A stretch of DNA of 64,000 bases from Congzhengia minquanensis (GCF_014384785.1 NZ_JACRSU010000002.1:496001-560000); one strand, 5' to 3'. Shown: positions 27,649 to 37,170, counted from the stretch's first letter. Notes: generated by a model from the letters alone, not told the origin. Made by a program: numbers and translations.

Positions 27649-29295
27649 ATGCAAGATACAGAACATAAAAAATTTTTACATGAAGACACAAAAGTGACAG
27701 AAGATTTTTCTTATTCTTATGATGTTGAAACAAATTCGTATGAAGACGCTTCGACAATAAATTTATTTAGTCGTTATTCCGATATTTTTGATTATTATAC
27801 AGAAGAACAACTAAAAAAATATGTTACTCAACCAATGCTTTATCATAAAGAACTAATGCGAATTTCCGAAAGAATGTACAATAAAAATGGTACATATGGA
27901 CAAACTGTTGCCAAAATGACTGCTTCTCCTACTCTGGATTATATTGCTATGCCAAACGGTTCAACACAAAAAGCAAAGTTAAGTATTGATAAAGCCAATC
28001 ATATTATGCGACATAAATTAAATCATAAGCTAATTACAAGAGATTGTCTTCATAATGCCTTGGTATATGGGGAATATGTTGCAATATGGAGAGACACAAA
28101 GGCAAAGAGAATCACTAAAAACAACGCTTACTCTATCTCTGATAAAATTGAAGGTTTAGCATTTATTGATAATATGATGTTGCAGCCATTAGATTTAGAT
28201 TATGTAAGATTTGAGGGTTTTGCCAATGGAGATTATGTTGTCTCATTTGACATGTCATACTTTGATAGATTTAAAGGAAATGGATTAGTTGGAGAGATTA
28301 AAAACTATCCTAGCAACTTTATCAGAGGTTATACAGAATATAAAAAAGACTCAAATAAACGTTGGTTATTATTAAATCAAGAAACAACCTTTGCATATAA
28401 ATATCGCGCTTCGATTTTAGAGTCCCACGGAAGAATGTTGGGGCTTTTTGCTTTGTTAGATATTTTATTTTCTGAGGAATACACAGACTCTCAAAGAAAT
28501 AACATGCGTGAAAATAGCTCTAATATTCGGTATATGACACTTCCAGAAGGAGAGAAAAAAGGCAGTTGTAGTCTTAATAAAGACCAACAAACCAATCAAT
28601 ATAACGCTTTCAAAAAGGCTGTAAATATAGACGACCAAAATAAAAAAAATAAAATTGGCCGTACAACTACTCTGAAACTTGCTCCTGGAACAGTTATAGG
28701 AAAACTAGATTCTGATAACACATTCTTAACAAACACCCTTACAAAAGAAAATAACGAATGTATAAGTACATCTTTAGGGTTGGCTATATCGGCATTAAAT
28801 GGTGGTGGGCAAGGTGCATCCTACTCTACATTATCCGTTAATATCGATTTGATGCTTGCTGAAGTTTTTCAAATGTTAGAGCAAATTCAGTGGCAATATA
28901 CAAAGCTGATTAATAATTATCTTGAATTGTCAGAAGAAGATTGGATTGATATTGTTTATTTAAAGACATCGACTCTTAATCAAGAAAGTGCTTTCTCAAC
29001 AGCAAAGGATTTATATTTGTCCGCTGGAGGTTCAAGAACGTGGTTGTATGCAGTTGGTTCAGGTGATTCAAACACATATCTAAGGCTAATGGAGATGGAA
29101 AAAGAACTTGAGTATGACGATAGATTTTTACCGCACCCAACGTCGTACACTCTTTCTAACTCTATGGATAAAGCAACTGTCGATGAAAATTCGGGTGGTG
29201 CTCCAAAGAAAAAAAATAGTGAGTTGAGTGATTTAGGAGTACAGACAAGAACAAATGGCGGAAACAAAACACCAAAACCAAGTACAAGAAAGTGA
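27649..29295 (+). CDS. Portal protein
   Basis: A 548-residue protein directly after the large terminase, in the place and size of a portal. The DYIAMPNGSTQ / KANHIMRHKLNHKLITRDCLHNALVYGEYVA region and the later QMLEQIQWQYTKLINNYLELSEEDW helix match the wing-and-stem layout of SPbeta-type (YonE-like) portals. It should form the ring at the capsid vertex through which DNA passes. The C-terminus is basic and disordered (KKKNSELSDLGVQ...). ATG start after AAAGGAGGGA. Confidence 0.75.
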   Translation: MQDTEHKKFLHEDTKVTEDFSYSYDVETNSYEDASTINLFSRYSDIFDYYTEEQLKKYVTQPMLYHKELMRISERMYNKNGTYGQTVAKMTASPTLDYIAMPNGSTQKAKLSIDKANHIMRHKLNHKLITRDCLHNALVYGEYVAIWRDTKAKRITKNNAYSISDKIEGLAFIDNMMLQPLDLDYVRFEGFANGDYVVSFDMSYFDRFKGNGLVGEIKNYPSNFIRGYTEYKKDSNKRWLLLNQETTFAYKYRASILESHGRMLGLFALLDILFSEEYTDSQRNNMRENSSNIRYMTLPEGEKKGSCSLNKDQQTNQYNAFKKAVNIDDQNKKNKIGRTTTLKLAPGTVIGKLDSDNTFLTNTLTKENNECISTSLGLAISALNGGGQGASYSTLSVNIDLMLAEVFQMLEQIQWQYTKLINNYLELSEEDWIDIVYLKTSTLNQESAFSTAKDLYLSAGGSRTWLYAVGSGDSNTYLRLMEMEKELEYDDRFLPHPTSYTLSNSMDKATVDENSGGAPKKKNSELSDLGVQTRTNGGNKTPKPSTRK

Positions 29296-29303
29296 GGTTT
29301 TAA

Positions 29304-30572
29304 ATGGATTTAGAATTGTGCTCAATTCAGGAACAAACCTCTGAAGATATAAAAGCTGGCAGAGTCAAAATCGTAATGTCCGCTTACGAAATACACGACA
29401 CAGGGAATTTGTCTCAAATAAACAATAACGGCATACATTGGGAAGAAAAATACACTATTGACAACATGGAATCTGCAATAGGTGCACCTTTTGTAGTTAG
29501 ATTTGTTGATGTGAATAGGTCTTTAATATCTGACCACGGAAGAATGGAAAACGATATTGAGGATGGCAACATTATTTTCCCTGACAGTGATACAGTTGGA
29601 CACATTGAAGATGTGTGGATTGAGGACAGAGAGGTTAAAGGTAAAACAAAAAAATTACTGATGGTATCAGGTGTAATTTATGACCAAAGATACCATGAAC
29701 TTGTAAAATATCTTCGTGAAGCAATTTCTTCGGGCAATCACATAAAAGGTAGTGTGGAAATATCAGGCAAAGGAAAATTAAAACAAATTGTTTATGAGCA
29801 TGGGATTGGGAGCAAAGATAAAAACGGTAATTTAATTATCCCAAGAACTCCCGTCTTATTCGATATAAGCGGATTGGCATTGCTTTCTGATTTTGTGCCA
29901 CCGGCAGATACAGCGTCAGAGGTTATAGAAATCAACCAAAAATCAACTAAAATCAATTTAGATGATATAAACAAAAAGGAGGAAACCGAAATGGCAGAAG
30001 ACGTAAAGACAGACAATACTGTTGTTGAATTAAACGCAAAAATTATTGCACAGGTCGAAGAACTCAACGAGTTAAAAAATAAATTGTCTACTACTGAAAC
30101 AGAATTGAATTCCTGCAAAGAAAAATTAACTGCTTCAAAGGCAAAAGAGGTTGAGTTGAATGAATTACTCGTGGAAGCAAACAAAGAATTAGAGGCTCAG
30201 AAAAATCGGGTTGCTGAACTTAACGGCGAAATTGAACCTTTAAGACAGATGAAGGCAGATAGCGAGAAAGCACAGGCTCAGGCCGAGATAAATTCTTATT
30301 TTGAAAACATTAAGAATGAGAATGGTTTTAGTGAGGCTGAACTTAACTCTATGAAAGAGGACTTTGTTGACAAGTGTGATTTAGATGGTCTTAAAGCTAA
30401 AGAAACAGAACTTTGTGTTGCTAAATTTAAAGCAATGAAGTCTGCTGAAAAATCGGAACTAGAAATTAATAGTGCAGAAGACTTGAACAATGGTACACTC
30501 TTCTTCTCTACTAAAATTGAAACCGTAGAAGCAAATAGTGCCAATAGTGATGGCAGTGAATTATTTAGATAA
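29304..30572 (+). CDS. Prohead protease/scaffold fusion-like protein
   Basis: A 422-residue protein between portal and capsid. Residues 1-~220 are a globular domain with SAYEIHDTGNLSQIN, ISSGNHIKGSVEISG and FDISGLALLSDF, resembling phage capsid-maturation domains. After a linker, residues ~235-350 form a long coiled coil (VAELNGEIEPLRQMKADSEK region) typical of scaffolds. I see no certain catalytic residues, so protease activity is inferred. An internal ATG at 29991 (after GGAGGAAACCGAA) would give a separate scaffold-only product, as seen in other phages. Confidence 0.65.
   Translation: MDLELCSIQEQTSEDIKAGRVKIVMSAYEIHDTGNLSQINNNGIHWEEKYTIDNMESAIGAPFVVRFVDVNRSLISDHGRMENDIEDGNIIFPDSDTVGHIEDVWIEDREVKGKTKKLLMVSGVIYDQRYHELVKYLREAISSGNHIKGSVEISGKGKLKQIVYEHGIGSKDKNGNLIIPRTPVLFDISGLALLSDFVPPADTASEVIEINQKSTKINLDDINKKEETEMAEDVKTDNTVVELNAKIIAQVEELNELKNKLSTTETELNSCKEKLTASKAKEVELNELLVEANKELEAQKNRVAELNGEIEPLRQMKADSEKAQAQAEINSYFENIKNENGFSEAELNSMKEDFVDKCDLDGLKAKETELCVAKFKAMKSAEKSELEINSAEDLNNGTLFFSTKIETVEANSANSDGSELFR
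29991..30572 (+). CDS. Possible internal-start scaffold protein
   Basis: In the same frame as the larger gene, ATG 29991 (MAEDVKTDNTVVELNAKI) is preceded by AAAGGAGGAAACCGAA, a strong ribosome-binding site inside a coding sequence. It would yield a ~193-residue coiled-coil protein lacking the N-terminal domain. Nested protease/scaffold genes are common in tailed phages. Confidence 0.55.
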   Translation: MAEDVKTDNTVVELNAKIIAQVEELNELKNKLSTTETELNSCKEKLTASKAKEVELNELLVEANKELEAQKNRVAELNGEIEPLRQMKADSEKAQAQAEINSYFENIKNENGFSEAELNSMKEDFVDKCDLDGLKAKETELCVAKFKAMKSAEKSELEINSAEDLNNGTLFFSTKIETVEANSANSDGSELFR

Positions 30573-30590
30573 TTGAAAGGAGAAAGAATT

Positions 30591-31055
30591 ATGCCAATTG
30601 TAAAATTTCAGAATTATAGTGGTATCAAAAATGAACAGCACACGCCAAGGGCAATCGCCGATGTAGATTTAAAAAATGGTTATGCTGTAACGATTGATTA
30701 TGTTGACGGTGATGAAGTTGCAAAACTTCCTACTGCTGATACAGCAAAGGGTGATATTTATTTTGTGAATAATACAATTACTACACCTGAACTTAAAAAT
30801 TATGAGGATTTTGTAATTAAAAAAGGTAAGCCTGTAAGAGCATTTAATTTTGCTAATTCTGCAAGAGAAATTGTTGAAATTTCTGGAGACCTTGTAACGG
30901 GTAACAATATTGCTAAAGGCGATATTCTTGTTGCTGGCACAGATGGAGGTTACACTAAGGTTGAAGCAGCTACAGGTTATAAAGTATCGCTTAAAGTTGT
31001 TGATTTTAACAACGTTGGCGGTTCTGGCTATGACTGCGTTATTGTTGTAGGTTAA
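30591..31055 (+). CDS. Capsid decoration protein candidate
   Basis: About 154 residues starting MPIVKFQNYSGIKNEQHTPR at an ATG after GAAAGGAGAA; the upstream TTG in frame covers that site. It is beta-rich with many Gly/Asp turns and repeated 'GD' motifs, lies between scaffold and major capsid gene, and has the size of head-fibre or decoration proteins. Assignment is by position. Confidence 0.5.
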   Translation: MPIVKFQNYSGIKNEQHTPRAIADVDLKNGYAVTIDYVDGDEVAKLPTADTAKGDIYFVNNTITTPELKNYEDFVIKKGKPVRAFNFANSAREIVEISGDLVTGNNIAKGDILVAGTDGGYTKVEAATGYKVSLKVVDFNNVGGSGYDCVIVVG

Positions 31056-31070
31056 TCGAAAGGAGAGAGA

Positions 31071-32171
31071 ATGGTGAACGCAATTAATTTTGAAAATATT
31101 CAGGCAAATGCTGAACTTAACAGTTTGCAGAAAACAGTTAATGTAAAAAGCGAAGGTGTAGAAATCTTTTCTGCTATGTGTGCGGGTAAAGATGTAAGTA
31201 AGTACGGCAATAAAGTTGATAAGGTTAATGCTTATGTGAAGACTAGGGGTGTTGCTGCCAAAAATGGCGATGTAAAGGCTCAGGCAGAACTTAACGCTAT
31301 TAGAACAGAAATGATTGAGGCCCCTCTTCTTAAGAGACTTAACATTCTTGATTTTATGGGTGAAAAAATTGATGTTGGTATGAATGAAGCCGTGGAATAC
31401 AAGGTTTATAATCTTGAAGGAAAGATGTCTGATTGGCAGGCTGTCAACGGTACATTTCCGTTTGCAACTTATACATACAAGACAAGAACAATGGATACCG
31501 ACAATATTACGGGTGGTATCCTTATAGACCACAGAGAGTTTGCGACAGGTAATCTTGATGCAATTCAAACACTCAATGAGCAGACTGTAACAGATATGAT
31601 GAATAAAGTATTTTATAAGGTTCAAAAGAATTTGTATGCGGGCATTAAAGGTGCTCCTATTAAGAATTTTGCTGAAGCCGCTGGCATTACAAAAACATCT
31701 GTTGATGCTGCTTTGAAAAAGGCTCGTAGATTTGGTAATGTAACAATGATTGGTGATTATTCTGTAATTACTCAGATTGAAGATTTTGCCGGGTTTAAAG
31801 TTGATACTTCTGGTTCTGTAAGGTTTTCTGAGGCGGTTATGGAGGAAATTAGAAAGACCGGTCTTCTTAAGACATATAAAGGGACACCAATTGTTGAAAT
31901 TCCTAACTCCTTCAATATGACTAAACTTAATGACACTAAGGATTTTTATGAAACATATCTTCCCGAAGGTCTTTTATACTTCCTGATTTCTGGTGCTCTT
32001 TCACCTCTCAAGATTGGTTTTAAGGGCGGTCTTCAGACTATGGCTGGTCAGGATTTGAACCTTAGAGCAGATGTTATGAGATTTGACCTTGAAATGGGTA
32101 CTGCTGTTATTGACGAGTATGTTCCTGCAATCGGTCTTGTATCTGACAGCAACTATTCCGTTGATAAATAA
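31071..32171 (+). CDS. Major capsid protein (HK97-like)
   Basis: A 366-residue protein following the scaffold. The early part (LNSLQKTVNVKSEGVEIFSA...) is helical and could be a delta-like domain; MIEAPLLKRLNILDFMG and GMNEAVEYKVYNLEGKMSDW match the N-arm/E-loop region of HK97-fold capsids, and the C-terminal VMRFDLEMGTAVIDEYVPA is the P/A-domain end. It should form the icosahedral shell. ATG start after AAAGGAGAGAGA; a hairpin follows the gene. Confidence 0.8.
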   Translation: MVNAINFENIQANAELNSLQKTVNVKSEGVEIFSAMCAGKDVSKYGNKVDKVNAYVKTRGVAAKNGDVKAQAELNAIRTEMIEAPLLKRLNILDFMGEKIDVGMNEAVEYKVYNLEGKMSDWQAVNGTFPFATYTYKTRTMDTDNITGGILIDHREFATGNLDAIQTLNEQTVTDMMNKVFYKVQKNLYAGIKGAPIKNFAEAAGITKTSVDAALKKARRFGNVTMIGDYSVITQIEDFAGFKVDTSGSVRFSEAVMEEIRKTGLLKTYKGTPIVEIPNSFNMTKLNDTKDFYETYLPEGLLYFLISGALSPLKIGFKGGLQTMAGQDLNLRADVMRFDLEMGTAVIDEYVPAIGLVSDSNYSVDK

Positions 32172-32184
32172 GATATTTTTTTAG

Positions 32185-32214
32185 TGTAAGAGGGGTTCAC
32201 TTACTCCTCTTACA
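32185..32214 (+). terminator. Hairpin after the major capsid gene
   Basis: TGTAAGAGG (32185-32193) pairs perfectly with CCTCTTACA (32206-32214), followed by only TTT. It is a weak terminator or mRNA 3'-end stabiliser, as often seen after highly expressed capsid genes. Confidence 0.6.
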
Positions 32215-32248
32215 TTTAATATAAAGGTTATTTTGGAGGTTTTATATT

Positions 32249-32710
32249 ATGAGTTTAGATATGGACAAGAGAAGCAAAATTATAAATCTGTGTCCTTGGG
32301 GTGTTTCTTTTACTTTGCCAAACTCTAATGGTGAATTGCTATTGGAAGCAAACAAAACGGCTACAGTAAGAAATGAGGAATTGGTTACATTGGCTGACAA
32401 TCAGAATGTTATGTTTAACGGAACAAGCGATGGCAACCACGCAAGAATTTATGTTGATAATCCCGATTTTAGGGAATATGTGGGATATGATTCGCCTGAA
32501 GAAAAAAGATTTCAGTTTGTTCTTACAAAGGATGAATGTGCAAAGATTTTTGAATTAAAATCCGATTCCGCATTTAAGAAAAATGTTAAAGAAAAGGTTG
32601 TGCTTCATCACGAAAAAGAAATCTTTATGAATTACTGTAGAAAAATGAAACTAAATGAATATGACCGCATTGAGTTTTTAGAGGAATATACAGGAATTAA
32701 ATTTAGATAA
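32249..32710 (+). CDS. Head region protein, unknown
   Basis: A 153-residue soluble protein (MSLDMDKRSKIINLCPWGVS...). The first half (GELLLEANKTATVRNEELV) is beta-like; the second is charged and helical. ATG after TTGGAGG. It sits between the capsid and connector genes, so a head or neck role is possible. Confidence 0.5.
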   Translation: MSLDMDKRSKIINLCPWGVSFTLPNSNGELLLEANKTATVRNEELVTLADNQNVMFNGTSDGNHARIYVDNPDFREYVGYDSPEEKRFQFVLTKDECAKIFELKSDSAFKKNVKEKVVLHHEKEIFMNYCRKMKLNEYDRIEFLEEYTGIKFR

Positions 32711-32722
32711 GGTGGTGGTAAA

Positions 32723-33139
32723 ATGGGTACAGATTTACAAGAAGTTTATGATGCTTTCTTCATAAAAGTACCAACCGTGGATTTTTTCGGAAAAGAAAGT
32801 CAGGTATTTCAGTTCTTTAAGTCTGCAATCAGTAAGTGTTATCGCCATACTTATGACAAATTAGATTATGTTTGTGACGAATATACATATGAAGGGTATT
32901 TTAAAAATATTATAAGCAATTCTTCAATAGAACTTATCTCTATGTTTATGGTTAAAGAGTATCTTGTGCAAAAATTCTCGTTACTTACTACGAGAAAACA
33001 ATATCTTGGAACACAGGCATTTAATAAAATACCGTCCAACAAAGAAGAATTTGATTTGACTGAAAACAGTTTAAAGTATTGGACTGACGAAATTTCAAGA
33101 TTTTTAATGGAATTTCCAGACTATTCCGATGAAAGGTAG
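32723..33139 (+). CDS. Head-tail connector candidate
   Basis: A 138-residue mostly helical protein (MGTDLQEVYDAFFIKVPTVDFF...), starting 13 bases after the previous stop with AAGGTGGTGG. Its all-helical appearance, size and place after the capsid genes suit a gp6-like connector/adaptor. Its end overlaps the start region of the next gene. Confidence 0.5.
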   Translation: MGTDLQEVYDAFFIKVPTVDFFGKESQVFQFFKSAISKCYRHTYDKLDYVCDEYTYEGYFKNIISNSSIELISMFMVKEYLVQKFSLLTTRKQYLGTQAFNKIPSNKEEFDLTENSLKYWTDEISRFLMEFPDYSDER

Positions 33140-33146
33140 GTGTTTT

Positions 33147-33368
33147 ATGAAAAGTGTAATTATAAAAACACCTAAATGTGAAATTGATTTTACAGACCTT
33201 TGCAATAAGGAATATAAAAAGATTAATGCTCTTATGGGGCTTATTGAAAAAGAGTTTTCTGTTGATTTAAACAATCATCAGGCTCTCAGGCACGAAATCC
33301 TTGATATTTCTAATTTTATTAAAAGATTGCCCACCATGGTCAGTGAGGTGATTGATTATGATGTTTAG
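33147..33368 (+). CDS. Small neck/connector-region protein
   Basis: About 73 residues starting at the ATG of MKSVIIKTPKCEIDFTDLCN, preceded by AAAGGTAGG; the upstream in-frame ATG (33129) includes that site. It overlaps the next gene by about 11 bases. Unknown family; position suggests neck assembly. Confidence 0.5.
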   Translation: MKSVIIKTPKCEIDFTDLCNKEYKKINALMGLIEKEFSVDLNNHQALRHEILDISNFIKRLPTMVSEVIDYDV

Positions 33369-34380
33369 AAATGATTGGCTTGTGAATGATAGAGGTGCTG
33401 ACGAAAGGTTTTATACCAAAGAAGAAACTATCGACAGCGTAATTGAGAACTTCGACCTTAGACGCTATCATAGTGCAGAGGGATATGATATTGTAATCAA
33501 CGGCATTACTGAAAGATGTCTTGTGCAGACTTCAAGCAACCCTCTACGAGAATTGAACGATTTTCGCAAGATACATTGTCCTATTATTGCCGATGTGAAA
33601 CGAGGCTATTATGTTCAGTATGAAGGTGACACTTGGATAATTGACACCAATGTTGTTAATGTTGACGGTGCTTATCTTTCAACAAGGATGTCTCGCTGCC
33701 AATATGTTTTGCGGTGGCAAAATTCTAATGGAGATATTGTTGAAAAATGGGCATATGCTTCAGACCAAACAAAATATTCTGATGGTGAAAATTCTAATAG
33801 CGTTATTACTGTCGGTGATAATCAATATGGATTATTATTGCCTATTGATGCAGACACCAAGAAGCTAAAGCGTGGCATGAGATTTGCTTTTGATTTTGAT
33901 GATGCTACTGAACCAGATATTTATAGACTTAGTAACCGAAAAATTAACCTTACTGATGGAACAATTCAACTTTCTTTTGCTTTTGATGCTTTTAACAGAG
34001 AGAAAGATAAACATATTGAATTAAATGGTAAAATGGTTTGGATTTGTAACTATTTCTCTTATACAACTCAAATTACACCTAACGTTCCTGATATGACGGC
34101 GGATTTTTCTGCAATTATTTCTGGAAATTCTAAACTTAAACTTGGTTTTAGTCGTACATATACTGTAACTTTCAAAGATAAAAACGGAAACGATGTTGAT
34201 GTTGATTTTAAATGGGATGTGGTTAGTGATTTTGAGGTAGATAAAAATGTGAATGGCAATTCCATTGAACTATGTGTTGAAGATGAACGTTATATTGGTA
34301 CAAATTTTCTGTTGCAAGTAATAGGTTTAAATGATAAATTAATAACGGAAATTAAAATTAATGTGATAGATTCTTTTTAA
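33358..34380 (+). CDS. Structural protein with C-terminal Ig-like domain
   Basis: About 340 residues. ATG 33358 follows GAGGTGATTG. The first ~110 residues (DWLVNDRGADERFYTKEETI, GYYVQYEGDTWIIDTNVV) resemble the phage head-closure-like fold. The C-terminal ~90 residues (KLGFSRTYTVTFKDKNGNDV ... FLLQVIGLNDKLITEIKINV) look like a bacterial Ig-like domain, common in virion decoration. Probable head-tail joining protein. Confidence 0.55.
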   Translation: MMFRNDWLVNDRGADERFYTKEETIDSVIENFDLRRYHSAEGYDIVINGITERCLVQTSSNPLRELNDFRKIHCPIIADVKRGYYVQYEGDTWIIDTNVVNVDGAYLSTRMSRCQYVLRWQNSNGDIVEKWAYASDQTKYSDGENSNSVITVGDNQYGLLLPIDADTKKLKRGMRFAFDFDDATEPDIYRLSNRKINLTDGTIQLSFAFDAFNREKDKHIELNGKMVWICNYFSYTTQITPNVPDMTADFSAIISGNSKLKLGFSRTYTVTFKDKNGNDVDVDFKWDVVSDFEVDKNVNGNSIELCVEDERYIGTNFLLQVIGLNDKLITEIKINVIDSF

Positions 34381-34392
34381 AGGAGGGGTTTG

Positions 34393-34884
34393 ATGGCAAA
34401 TAGTTCAATCGTTGCTTCTTTAAAAAAGAATGTAATCAATGCTATATGTGAAGATAGTGATATTTGTTCTATTATTGATTCACCAAATAAATTAACTGGG
34501 GAGTTATTAAAAGGAACACATATATTTTCCTACAATAAAAATCCAAACACTATTACTGAAACAATGACTTTTATTACAATTCAAGTAAATACAAAGAGGC
34601 GAGATAAAAATGGTACTTTTGTAACGCCGACACTCATAATTAATATATTTTCTCATAACGACCATATGGATTTAAAGTTTGGCAATGAGCTACAAGATTT
34701 TAGTCGTAATGATTATCTTGGTATGTTAATTGATGAAAAGTTTAATGACTCAACAAAATATGGAAATATCGGGAGGCTTGAATTAATTAGCAATATTGAA
34801 GGAGTTGCTACGGATAAGTTTATTTTTCGCCAGCTTATATTTGAAACAGTTGATATTGATGTTTCTATGTGTAATAGGTGGTGA
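34393..34884 (+). CDS. Tail completion / neck protein candidate
   Basis: About 163 residues starting MANSSIVASLKKNVINAIC at ATG after GGAGGGG. The pattern TFITIQVNTKRRDKNGTFVTPTLIINIFSHNDHM (conserved beta core) resembles tail-terminator/neck proteins that sit at the head end of the tail. Assignment from size and order. Confidence 0.5.
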   Translation: MANSSIVASLKKNVINAICEDSDICSIIDSPNKLTGELLKGTHIFSYNKNPNTITETMTFITIQVNTKRRDKNGTFVTPTLIINIFSHNDHMDLKFGNELQDFSRNDYLGMLIDEKFNDSTKYGNIGRLELISNIEGVATDKFIFRQLIFETVDIDVSMCNRW

Positions 34885-34893
34885 TAACTTATT

Positions 34894-35649
34894 ATGACCG
34901 AAAATGACGAATTCAAGATATATCGTGGATATGATTATAAAATATCTGACCACATCACTATCCACCAAGCGACACTAAATGAAATATGTGATTTTGGCGA
35001 GCAAGATTATTATAATATGTTATATAATTTGACTGCAACTCCACAAACAATGAAAGTACAGTTATGGGATATGGGTGTTGATTATACTAAAATATCCGCT
35101 TGGCAATTATTTTATGGGATGTTGTTTAAATTATTTCCGAAAGATAAAACATCTATTTTGTTTGGAAATTTAGATTTTCAACGTTTTGAAGTTATACAGC
35201 GAAAAAGTGATGATTCATTTTTTCTTTATCAAAAAGTAGAAACCCATAGTGGTATTGATGAGATTGTAATAGATGAATTTACTTATAACATAATTACCGA
35301 TTATTTGCGTCAAGCACATTATATTGAGAAAGATGAAAGAGTTCCTGCAAACGAAACAACAAAAATGGTTTTAATTGAGGATGCAAGAGAAGATCAGGAA
35401 ATGAATAGAAACAAGAAATACCATTCACGTCTAAAGAATTTAGTTTCTGCAATGATAAATTGTGAAGGCTTTAAATATAGTCATTCTCAGGTATGGGATA
35501 TGAAAATAAATGCTTTTATGGACTCTGTGCGTAGAATTTCTAAGATAAAAAATGCAAATTTGCTTTTGCAGTCTGGATATTCAGGGTTTGGAGTTAATTT
35601 AAAAGAAATAAATAAAAAACAACTAGATTGGACAGGGGAACTTGATTAG
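34894..35649 (+). CDS. Structural-region protein, unknown
   Basis: A 251-residue acidic protein (MTENDEFKIYRGYDYKISDHITIHQ...). It has a mixed alpha/beta first half with LWDMGVDYTKISAWQLFYGM and FGNLDFQRFEVIQRK, and a basic C-terminal part. Proteins with this order in other long-tailed phages are tail-associated. No specific family recognised. Confidence 0.5.
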   Translation: MTENDEFKIYRGYDYKISDHITIHQATLNEICDFGEQDYYNMLYNLTATPQTMKVQLWDMGVDYTKISAWQLFYGMLFKLFPKDKTSILFGNLDFQRFEVIQRKSDDSFFLYQKVETHSGIDEIVIDEFTYNIITDYLRQAHYIEKDERVPANETTKMVLIEDAREDQEMNRNKKYHSRLKNLVSAMINCEGFKYSHSQVWDMKINAFMDSVRRISKIKNANLLLQSGYSGFGVNLKEINKKQLDWTGELD

Positions 35650-35687
35650 AGTTCTCTTTTTTTATGTAAATTAAGGAGGAAAATATT

Positions 35688-36485
35688 ATGGCAGATTTTA
35701 ACCCAAATGAATTAGTGCTTGAAAAAGTACGTTCTGTTGAGGAATATGACCCAGCTACGTTGGAATTGGTTGGTCGTTATACTCAGATCGAAGACCCAGC
35801 ATTAAACTTCACGGCCGATGAAAGAGAAGTTGTAGACGCTTTTGGGTCATCTATTATGACATTTTATGATGCAGAGAAGGGGTCTTTTTCGTTTACTAAC
35901 TCGTTGCATTCTTTGGATTTGCTTGCAAGCCAGTTTGGAACAACAAAAGAAATTGCTTCGACTAGTAATAAAATTAATGTACCTGTTTCAGAGGTGCTGC
36001 CAATTGGCACTGGAGGTGCTGTAGTTCTTACATATACACCGACTGGTACAACTGGGGCAGAAATACCTTATGTAAAAGTTATTAACAGTGATAATACTTT
36101 TGGGGAGACCTATGAAATCTCGGCAACTGCTGCTGATGGCAAATTTACATTGGACGTTGATACGAAAACAATCACTCTGCCAAGTGGTGTAACTGGGCGG
36201 GTGTTTGTTAATTATGAAAAAGCCAGCGATGAAGCTGTCAGGATTGTAAAGGAAACTGGCAAAGACCCATACGTTAGATCACTTTTAATTCATGCTATTT
36301 TTCATGATCCATGCAATAAAAATATCGTTTATAGTGGTGTTATTAGGGCTACCCGTGCTCAAATTGACCCGTCAAATATTGATGTAAACCTTACATCTGA
36401 TGGCAAACATGGTGCACAGTATAAATTAGAAAAACCGTACTGTGATGAAAAGGCAAAATTAGTAGAGGTTTTTGTTTCAAAATAA
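35688..36485 (+). CDS. Major tail tube protein
   Basis: A 265-residue beta-rich protein (MADFNPNELVLEKVRSVEEY...), behind AAGGAGG. A tube-like core (FGSSIMTFYDAEKGSFSFTN ... SLLIHAIFHDPC) encloses an extra ~60-residue Ig-like insert (VVLTYTPTGTTGAEIPY ... GRVFVNYEKAS). Such insertions are seen on tail tube surfaces. Position before the chaperone-like and tape measure genes supports the call. Confidence 0.65.
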   Translation: MADFNPNELVLEKVRSVEEYDPATLELVGRYTQIEDPALNFTADEREVVDAFGSSIMTFYDAEKGSFSFTNSLHSLDLLASQFGTTKEIASTSNKINVPVSEVLPIGTGGAVVLTYTPTGTTGAEIPYVKVINSDNTFGETYEISATAADGKFTLDVDTKTITLPSGVTGRVFVNYEKASDEAVRIVKETGKDPYVRSLLIHAIFHDPCNKNIVYSGVIRATRAQIDPSNIDVNLTSDGKHGAQYKLEKPYCDEKAKLVEVFVSK

Positions 36486-36537
36486 TAAAACTAATAGCAT
36501 GTAAAGTGAAATACTTTTATGTTATTTAGGAGGAAAT

Positions 36538-36885
36538 ATGCAACAGAATTTACGAGAATGTGCGATTTGCGGTGAGAAATATCCTGTATGTCGCACTTGT
36601 GAGGAAGTACAAAGTTTTAAACCATGGCGCACAATTGTAGATACTATGGAGCATTATAAAATTCATATTATTCTTTCTGATTATACCAATAAACGTATAA
36701 CGAAGGAAGATGCTAAAAAAATGTTGTTGGATTGTGATATAGGCGATTATAAAAAGTTTTTGCCTCATATTGCTTCGGTAATTGATGAAATCTTTAAAGA
36801 GAGTAAAGGAGTATCTGCAAAAACCGTTTCAAAGAAGAAAGAAGCGGAACAAGTAGGCGAATGCGACAATACAAATAGTGAATAG
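36538..36885 (+). CDS. Tail assembly chaperone-region protein with Cys pairs
   Basis: A 115-residue protein with two CxxC motifs near the start (CAICGEKYPVCRTCEEV), then a helical region and a basic/acidic tail. ATG after TAGGAGG. Location after the tail tube gene is that of tail assembly chaperones, but those usually lack zinc-type motifs, so the function is uncertain. Confidence 0.45.
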   Translation: MQQNLRECAICGEKYPVCRTCEEVQSFKPWRTIVDTMEHYKIHIILSDYTNKRITKEDAKKMLLDCDIGDYKKFLPHIASVIDEIFKESKGVSAKTVSKKKEAEQVGECDNTNSE

Positions 36886-36892
36886 TGTTATT

Positions 36893-36939
36893 AATAGGGA
36901 ATATAGAACTATTCATAGTTTTGTATTCCCTATTTTTTT
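36893..36939 (+). terminator. Intrinsic terminator inside the tail operon
   Basis: AATAGGGAATA (~36893-36903) pairs with TATTCCCTATT (36924-36934) and runs into seven Ts. It looks like a strong factor-independent terminator between two tail-region genes, so continued late transcription would need read-through or antitermination. Confidence 0.8.
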
Positions 36940-36963
36940 ACGATAAGATAGGAGTGGAATTCC

Positions 36964-37170
36964 ATAAAAGAATGTAGTATTGTTACAGGAAAATTATATA
37001 ATCCTGATGAATGTGTTTTTATTGTAAATCAGCTTCAAACATATAAATATCTGGATAATAACGCAGAGTTATTAGATGTATTTTGTGGCAAAGATAACAA
37101 ATTAATTTATGTATTTAATAGAAAAGACACTTATGAGTTATATGATAAGTGGTGTAAACGAGAGTTATAA
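36964..37170 (+). CDS. Small protein with ATA start
   Basis: A 68-codon frame reading KECSIVTGKLYNPDECVFIV, then LLDVFCGKDNKLIYVFNRKD, ending KWCKREL. GGAG at 36951-36954 is 9 bases before ATA 36964, and there is no ATG, GTG or TTG near. The phrase 'VNQLQTYKYLDNNAELLDV' is typical of small phage tail-region proteins. It lies 18 bases before the holin gene. Confidence 0.6.
   Translation: MKECSIVTGKLYNPDECVFIVNQLQTYKYLDNNAELLDVFCGKDNKLIYVFNRKDTYELYDKWCKREL

Noticed and set aside
30669-31625. Long minus-strand frame (318 codons) opposite the capsid genes
   Set aside because: Shadow of strongly coding capsid-region genes on the plus strand; its Cys/Ile/Asn/Phe-rich composition is that of antisense reading.
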